From Heliocidaris tuberculata (lineage: Eukaryota > Echinodermata > Echinoidea > Camarodonta > Echinometridae), in assembly GCA_025618425.1 (NCBI GenBank), contig CM046851.1:7925969-7989968 (forward strand): 64,000 nt of DNA, written 5' to 3'. The notes beneath the pieces were generated by a model, which saw nothing but the letters and a program-made list of their open reading frames with translations, had not been told where the DNA came from and did not search any database. The number at the start of each line of letters is the position of its first letter. Position 1 is the first letter of the stretch. A program made the position numbers and the translations under genes. Shown in pieces: positions 55,021 through 63,700 of this stretch.

Positions 55021-58000
55021 GAGAAAGAAAAGGGTGTGTAGAAGATATCAATATAGGATAAGGCAGACTACCCTTTGAATTTTTTTCCCCCAATTTTGTC
55101 TCTTCATCTCTCCATCTCATTTTTGAATGCAGTAATAAATTTTTCTTCTCTTTGCAGGTGCTTTCTGATCATCATCCTAATATTTTTTAAATATTTCAAA
55201 TGGACCCTTTTTCTGTTTGAACATGCCCCCATCATCCATGACTTTTGTTATATAATTATTGCTTATTTATTTTCACCTCGTGCCTTCCTTAGTTCATTTT
55301 CATCTTAGGAAGATGCTTCCAACCATCTTTCCAACCATGATTGCATTTCCATCCTCTTATCATTTCGTCTTATGATTACATTGATTTTATCATTCTTCCT
55401 TTCTTCTGATATGTCATTCCTTCTCAGCCTGTAACTCGACTCGGTTCTTCGTACCGACTCGTTGCATTTGACTGGGCTGCTTCGTCAGTTTCTTCATTTC
55501 CAAACCTTTCCATCTCGTGTTCCTACCAGCATGCTCTGGCGGTATACGCCCTCTATAGTCTGCTTTTCTGTTTCTTCCTGTTGACTTCCTCATTTTACTC
55601 ACTTCTTTAGTCCCATGTATTCATTTTTCAGTTCTGTTAGAACTCACCTGTTTTTCCTGTTTGAAGTCTCTTTTTCTTTCTTTTCATTTTCCACATTTCT
55701 ACTTCAAAAGCCCCAATTCCACAGATACTTTGGAAGTTGATGTTTCCTCAATAATTTCCTTGAGTATATTATTATTTCAGAAGTTTTTTCATGTATCTGT
55801 GGAAACTATGATTATCTCAACAACAAAAAAAATCATTATTTTGGATCCTTGGTACAGTGAGTGCTTAAAGAGGAGTTAACTGAGTTTTTGTTTGTTGGAT
55901 ATTATGTGAATATGTGTGTTAATTTTAATGAGACAGGAAGAGTTTTGAATGACTGTTGGAGGATGTTGGAAATGTGATACATGTAAATGAGTTGATTTTT
56001 TTTTCTTCAGAGGTTTTAAGTACGGTATGTGTGATTAATGTAGAGATACAGGTACATGTATATGTTGATAATATGTTTGTGGGAGTGTAACTTGGTTTGC
56101 TAGGAGTATGATTCTCATAGCGATGTAGTGTTAATGTGACTCTTTGAGGTGACAAATTGAAAGTTTATTTTCAGTTCGATTCACCGGTATTGTAAGACAT
56201 CTGTGTTGTCCTGTCGTGTTATATTCCCTTACAGTTGTTTGTGCACGAGTGTGGTTGTTTTTTGCCGTTTTCTTTTGATAATTGATACGTTGTCTTGTTA
56301 AAGCTCCTTTTCTTTAACAAATTCAGATAAGTGTGAATTTCTTTTCTTTTTGTTTGTAAAACATACAATTTTGGACACATGTATGCAATTTTTGCCAAAA
56401 TATACCTTTTATGCTACAGCAAACCAATTATATATATCAAATTATATTTTGAAAATTCCTGACTATATAAAGGCATATATACATATAAAAGTATATCCTC
56501 TATACTATTTATATCTTTGTATTTAAATCAACTCTTTTATAAAAATATAGACATTTTATTATACATTTAGTTTCTGAGAATGCTTATTCAAACATTTAAA
56601 AAGGCCAAATTTCATTTTGACAATTGGAAAAAAAAAGTTCAATTTTCTACTATTCAAATCATTGCCAAACACTTATTTCAAGCTGTGTGTCAATCTTATT
56701 TCCTTTAAAGTAAATTTAATTTGTAATATTTTTTTTAAAACACAGTATAATTTCCTCTATTTGTATAAGAACAAAAAAATTCTGAGAGACAAGCTTCATG
56801 ATTTGTCATTTTGTATCTGTTCTTCACAGCCATTGGTCGATGAGCAACTGGACGCACCCACGGTTGTAGGGGAGAGAGAGGAGAAGCCAGCGTACACACC
56901 AGAAGAGCTAGAGGACTTTGCCCAAGCTTTGAATGAGTTTGGTATCAGTGGTATGTTTACATTTCATGCTTGTTGTTTGTTTACAAATCTTCCCAAAAGA
57001 GATTTCTAAAACCCTTTATCTGCTTTTGGTGACTATTGGAACAAACATTTGAATGCCGCAGCTGACATTTGTCACACAATTTTACGTCAAAACAATGTGG
57101 CAGTGTATGATTTCAATCCATAGCAGATAAAGAGTGAACTTAAAGGGCAATCCAACCTTGGTCTTAAGATGATTTGTGTGAAAGCAGAAGAATATGAAAA
57201 ACAGGATGGTGAAAGTTTGAAAGAAATCGGACAAGGAATAAGAAAGTTATGGATGTTTGAAAAATGAGATCACTACATCTCTGCAAATCTCAAATTGGCA
57301 GTTTGGTGAGTCTATTGTAGCATACTGGTGGGCAACTCTCCCGTTTCTCGTACACAAAAATATCATTAATTTGCAGTTTTCTCCTAAGCGCCTCTACACT
57401 TGGCAGTTTACGTGTTGGAGCAAATGGGGGAGTTGTCCGCCACTACATCACAGTGACATTACCTATTTGGCCAATTTGAACCACATGTATAGTGATTACA
57501 ACTTTCAGAAGTTCATAACTTTCTTATTGCTTGTCCAATTTCATTTAAACTTTCACCAATCTGCTTCCTTGATTTTTCCTCTTTCTTTCAGAATAACTTG
57601 CCGTTAAGGTTGGATTTTCCTCTAAGAAAATTTCTTATTCACTAATGCTTCAGTTGGAATGTGTAAATGATCAAGATATTACAACCTTCAAAAGGTGAAA
57701 ATATTGTCACCTACATTTGTATCTACAAACAAAGTAAGCTTTATTACTGTTATCGTGTTATTTCCCAACAGTAATTTTTCTTGTCATTACTTTTCTGCCA
57801 TATGATCACGATCATAACTACTGAGCAAATATTCAGTCTGTAATGGCTGTCTTAGAATTCAAGTAAAATAAACATCAATCAATGTTCTTATCAAGTAACG
57901 TAACAGTGGTTGCACCTACTTAAAGTGTACCAACCACCTGAAAAAATAATTTTGATACTGCTAGAAAGTATAAAATTAACTTCAAAGAACTCTATCTGGC

Positions 58001-59424
58001 ATTCTATAGGTCAACAGTTTAGGAGTATGAAAGAAATAAAGTATAACATTAAGGTGCATACCATTCTTTACCAGTCTCATTTGGACACCTCTGTTCTGTT
58101 TCAGTGGTCAGACTTACCATTATACAGTGGAACCTCGCTATAACAAACTCCTTGGGACCAAGAAAATTAGCTCTTTATATCGAAACTGTGTTATATCAGG
58201 GCTAAAAAACAATAGAATACAAAGAAGTGGGACAGGCAAAATTACCTTGTTATAATGGGGTTCCACTGTATAACCCAATGTGATAAACGATACCATTCTT
58301 CACTGGTCACCTGTGGGCATTTTTGTTCCGTTTCAATGATTAGACTTACCTGAAGATGACCAGGAGGCACCAGCCCCGCCCTCTGACCAACCCCTTGTCC
58401 AGGAGGACATGAGTGCCACGGAGTCTGCTCCGCCTGCCATGGAGACCAACCTGAAGACCCTGGATGCGATGACACCGGAGGAAGAACAGGAGATGGAGGA
58501 CCTCCTCAACATGGACTTCACCAAGGCCTACCAGGAGCCGACAGAACAGGAGGAGGGACAGGCCCCTCAAGGAGCAGAGCCTGAGGAAGTCTCTCGTAAG
58601 TTTGGATAGATGTAGGAAACACTGATGTTTGGTATTTCCTAGAGACATTTTATGGAGAAAGTGATTTCAGTATACCTTTCTTTTTGACAGATACTTTTGA
58701 TCATTGTGATGAGGACGATATTGATTTATTACAGTTTTTCAAGAAATATCTTCAAAGGTTTCTTTCAGGAGTTATGTGGCTGAACTGCACATCAACCTTC
58801 ACCATTAGTATGTTGCTGAGCAGTCCTTGTCACAGTGTACTTCTTTGAGACTACCAGTTATGATCCAATATTTATTCAGTATTCACAATCTGTTTTGTAG
58901 ATTGTGGAATTTACTAATTTTCTTTATTTTCCTGTGTCACAATTTGACTTCCAAAATACAGATGTACAGTTTCTTTCAGTTGTTTCCTTTTTGTTGTAAT
59001 CCAGGGCCCTGTCTTATAAAGAGAAGTGATTGATCCAAATTGATTGCCAGTCCTCCGATAAATCACATGATTACAATCTCATATCTGTTAAAGGCATATT
59101 GTAGGCAGTTTCCACGTCCAGTAGGTCATAATTCGCTGACACCAGACTTGATAGAAATCACTGGAAATATTAATGGGTGTACACAAGTCTGGCGCACAGC
59201 AAACCTACATGTCCAGTCAAGAAATACCCCCTGGTCTCTCACAGGGGCGGATCCAGGATTTCGTATAAGGGGGGGCACACAAATGCAGGATTGTCAACTT
59301 TGGGAAACTGCTTGGAGGGAGACCCATATTTTTTGGTCTCGCCAGCCCTCCAAAAGTCGCTCAGTGGGGGGGGGGACCAAAAAAAAAATTTCGCCAGCCC
59401 TCCAAAAGTCAAAAGTCGCTCAGT

Positions 59425-59498
<74 letters not shown>

Positions 59499-60745
59499 GG
59501 GGGGGGGGGGGGGGGGGGGGGGACCAATCGCAAATAGGGGGGCACAATGCATTGTTTTCCCTCAAAAGGGGGGGCACGGGCCGGGATTGCCCCCCCCCCC
59601 CCCTAAATCCGCCACTGGTCTCTCAAAGAGTCTTTGGGTATCCGAAGTGTAAGAGAATGACTTTACCATATGGGACAATGGGTGGAAAATGCAGAGCATT
59701 ACATAAAGCCTGTTGGTCATAAAACTACAGGCCACTCTGGATGATTGACAACACCTTTTATTGGGTAAACATCCAAATGGTGTCAAATCCCCCAAGAGAG
59801 CCCAGTACTATGGGCCTTTAAGTACACAGTTGCGATTGATTCGAATCAGTCACTACTCATTATAAGACGCGGCCAGATCTCTGATTCTCATGCCATTTTC
59901 TTGTCATTTGTAAGTATTTATCTTATATGATTAATATTCTATATGTATTGTATATGAGAATATATTATTTTTATAAAATTATATTCACTTTTGTATCTTG
60001 GCTCTCATAAACAACTTTAATCACCCTGGATGTGATAGGACTAGAGAAAAAATACATCTCTTGTCAATGAGTACCAGATAACGTTATTGTCTTTGCAATT
60101 CACAATCGTAAGTAAGCAAGAATTTTTGTGGTTACTAACTTGATGTTGACCATTGGCTATGTAGCGTCCACTCCAGCTAGTCCGACCACTCCTCATGTTG
60201 ACCTGCTACCAGACGATGTAGAGCCTGATCTGATGGCTGCAGCCAGTCAGCTACAGAGGGAGAAAGATGAGGAGCTGGAAGAGGGCGGAGCTAGTGGGGC
60301 GACAGCTGGAGGTGATTGGACGAATGAAAATTGAGACAACATAGAGTACAATTTAAGCTGAATTAGGAAACAATGAATTGATATTGACAATAATCATTTA
60401 CATGTATGTGGTACCTCTTCCATTTGTGATAATAATATAAAAAATGTCTAATGACAGCAGTAAGGTAATGTGGGGCAATAATTTTTCATTCCTTCTAATA
60501 AGAAAAACAACAAAGATGAAAATAATTGATCTTAACGCAGTGTTAATTTTTCTACGTCTGCATGTGTGGAATCTTTTTCATTCTTTAGAAACTAATTATG
60601 GATAATGGTGGTTAAGATGGGGGGGGGGGGGGGAAGAGGACAACAGATGCTCTTAATATACCAAGCTCATTCCTTGTTTGTTGGATGTAAGATTTGATTG
60701 ATTGATTGATTGTTAGACTGAGTGAGTGAGTGAGTGAGTAATTGT

Positions 60746-60776
<31 letters not shown>

Positions 60777-63700
60777 ATGGATGATGGCTTAATTGCTATA
60801 TTGATCTACTGATTAAAAAGTTTTTTTGTTTTTTTGTTTTTTTAAGAAAGAAACCTCTTTGAAAGGACAGAGATTTTGTTATTACAGGAGCACCTTTTTA
60901 AATACATTCTACTCCTTTGGGATAGTATTAATGCAAGTTGAGAATGAGAAATAGCTCCCCCCCTCCCCCCCCTCAAAAAAAAAAATATTTAGAGCATTTA
61001 AAGTTTGTGTAAAGCACTTAAGAAATTGACGGGATAACATTCAGTGATTGGTAATAGGAATTCTGGTATTATACGTGCTTCTCGTTTGATTTTCCAGTTT
61101 CTGATATTCTGCATTCTCTTCCCATTTTAGATGAGGAACGTGAGCCCAAAACTCCTGAAATCACTGATTTCCTTGACGACCAGTTTTCTTTCCTTCCCAA
61201 TGGTGGGTAGAAACAGGAATGGAATTAAAGGCTGCAATTTAATGTTTTTAGCAACACAGTCGCGGATCTAGAGGGAGGTGCTAGAGGTGCATACCCCTTC
61301 AATTTTTGGGGCAACTCCCATTGCTGATGCCCCCTCTATCTAAAAATCCCGGATCTGCGACTGCAGCATGTTAAGAGTGAGGTGGAGTTCTGAAATAGCC
61401 TTCAAGCATTTGTAGATAATGACCAACAGCTTAGGATAAATGGAATATTTTCTGGCCCACATTGTAAAACATCAACAGTTCCAGTATAATGGAGCACCAG
61501 ATTAATTGAAAAATAGTGGTTGAAAATGTTCATACACAAAAAAAAAAAAGGAAAGTTGATATATGTACAAAATGTATTTTTTTATTTGTATAAATAAATT
61601 GCTTCTAACTGACAGGGATCAATCTGGAAAGATCTGTAATAATGACAGAAGAATTTGGGATGGGGTTGGGAGTTAATTGCTATTGTCATCAACAAATATT
61701 TTTATTTGTACATTTGTAGCATTTGTAGTGCCTAGGAACATAAAACAGATTTGGGTTAGCTTAGTCCTGTTTTGAATTCCTTTTAAATTACAATTAGGCT
61801 AGCTTTGTGTCATCATTAGAATGCCCTTGTTTTATTTCTAACTGGTTGCTTGATAAGCGACTCATACTGCATTTATTCTGATTTTAATGTTGCCCTTCCG
61901 TCAGTTACTAATTTCGCCCTTTTTCAATAGGTTTTCAGAACTCCATTCTCCCTAAAAAAAACAAAAAAGAAACTGGGAAAGCAAGAAGATCATTTTTGAG
62001 GTGTGCAGTGCAACTTTTCATAAGATTTTTAATATGCTACTAGCCATAAAATACAGGTATTGACAAAGTTAAGTTAAGTTTCATTTGCTTGGCCCTGCAT
62101 CACACTTCTGCACTCATAGCACCTTCATCATGCCTGCACGTGCACATGTTGTACAGGAAAGTGTTGGAGCATAAAGTACTTTCTATCAAAAGTTTATCAA
62201 AAATTTAGTCTTCACTATAAGATTTATTTTATGGGACTGATTGCTTAAAAAAAAAAAAATCCTTTACATTGGTGTCATGTGGGATGCATTGGGAACAACA
62301 CTACCAGTATTTCTTATTGCTCTTGGACTTGGTTATACATGCAGAGAGTATCCAGTAATTACAAAAAGCATTTTACTCAATGAAATCATACTATTTCACG
62401 GCGTGTGCTCCCATTTGCTCGTCAACCAATGGTCTTGAAGTGTAGATGGGAAATTGTGTTGTTACGGTGCTACAGCATGTATTGGATGTGTGTGAATGTG
62501 TGTGATAGGTAGAAAGATACTAACAATAAACTTGAGTAGAGGGAATTTCGGAACAATTTGCTTCAGGTAACAAGTATTAAAAGAAATGCATCATTTGGAG
62601 TTACAGATATTAGATGTGAGATACTGAGTGAGGAATAATTTGTGGTCTAGCTTTTACAATTTTTAGGGATAATATGTGGTGTACTACCATAAAAATCATT
62701 GAGAATTTATGCTTTAGCAAAACCGAAGTTATGATTACTTCGCTGTTCAGTGTTATAAAAGTTAGGGATAGTTTTTGGTGTGTAGCAAAGTAAAGGTTAA
62801 AAAAATTTGCCGTTCAGCAGTGTGAAAGTTAGGGTTTATTCATTATTTTGAAATATTGGTCGGGATTTGTGTATGGTACAGCCAGTAATAAGCTTCAAAG
62901 TACAAAAATTTTTATACGGTTGCAAAAAAATTAACATGGTATTAAACACAAGGTCATGTATTCAGATACAACTATATACTATCATATCAACCTATTGAAA
63001 TGAAATAATATTTATTTCCTTGTATGGTTTTATTGTAGATGCATTGCAGTGTGCTGCTCTGAGATGGGAATAACTTGTGATTTTTTTTTTCTATGAATAA
63101 ATCCTTCCTTTTAACTGAATCATGCATTTTAATCCCTTTTCCTTTTTTGTTTATTTTGTATGTCAACACATGGCCTGCCAATTTGACCCCAAGTTACTGT
63201 TAACATACAGCCTCTTCCCTCTGAGCTTGTAACGTTTGGACTGCATATTTCTGCCTCTCTAAATTAATCAAGCATTTTGATTCCACAGATAATTACAGTA
63301 GCAGCAGGCTGAATATTATCAGGAAATCCTCTCCTCACACTATTAAATCCTATCCCAGAAATTAATGATAATTTTTTTTTTACACTATAGTTAAAGATAT
63401 GTTTAGTTTTTGAGCACATATGTTTTGCAGATATGCATTTTATCATCCATTTTATGGTACAAGATAGTTTGTCATTCAAATCCATTCGCAGTAAAAAAAC
63501 ATTTTTTTTTCCTGTTTATTGTAAATTCATCATCCATTTTTGCTTTTGAATTTAAATTTGGTATCATTACTGGTCTATATTAATATTCATATTTCGAAGG
63601 TTAATCCTGCACTATTAAAAGTATTAAAAAGAATGTGTATTTCGATTGATTGAAGTTATGGTTGTTGTATAAAGCAATGTGATTCTTGAATACCAGGATG

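Larger units (their letters stand above)
53946..56829 (+). other. Intron with GA microsatellite and two candidate terminal exons
   Basis: GA tract at 54964-55018. Candidate terminal exons at 55158-55190 and 55428-55610. The region 54140-55700 is unusually pyrimidine-rich. Confidence 0.55.
56951..58343 (+). other. Intron with two MITEs and a duplicated acceptor region
   Basis: Contains an inverted-repeat element at 57142-57623, a TA-flanked MITE at 58123-58270, and a degenerate duplicate of the next exon's acceptor at about 58069-58118. Confidence 0.7.
59004..59874. mobile_element. Inverted-repeat element interrupted by a hAT-like MITE
   Basis: Left end GGGCCCTGTCTTATAAAGAG then GTGATTGATCCAA; right end CAGTCACTACTCATTATAAG then ACGCGGCC. 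These are approximate inverted copies. The interior is split by the element at 59242-59617. Confidence 0.65.
58596..60164 (+). other. Intron with nested transposon-like elements
   Basis: A palindromic element at 59004-59874 contains a hAT-like MITE at 59242-59617 with a long G tract. Confidence 0.7.

Noticed and set aside
59177..59722. Reading frames rich in Gly (plus) or Pro (minus)
   Set aside because: Produced by the G tract inside the hAT-like element, not a gene.
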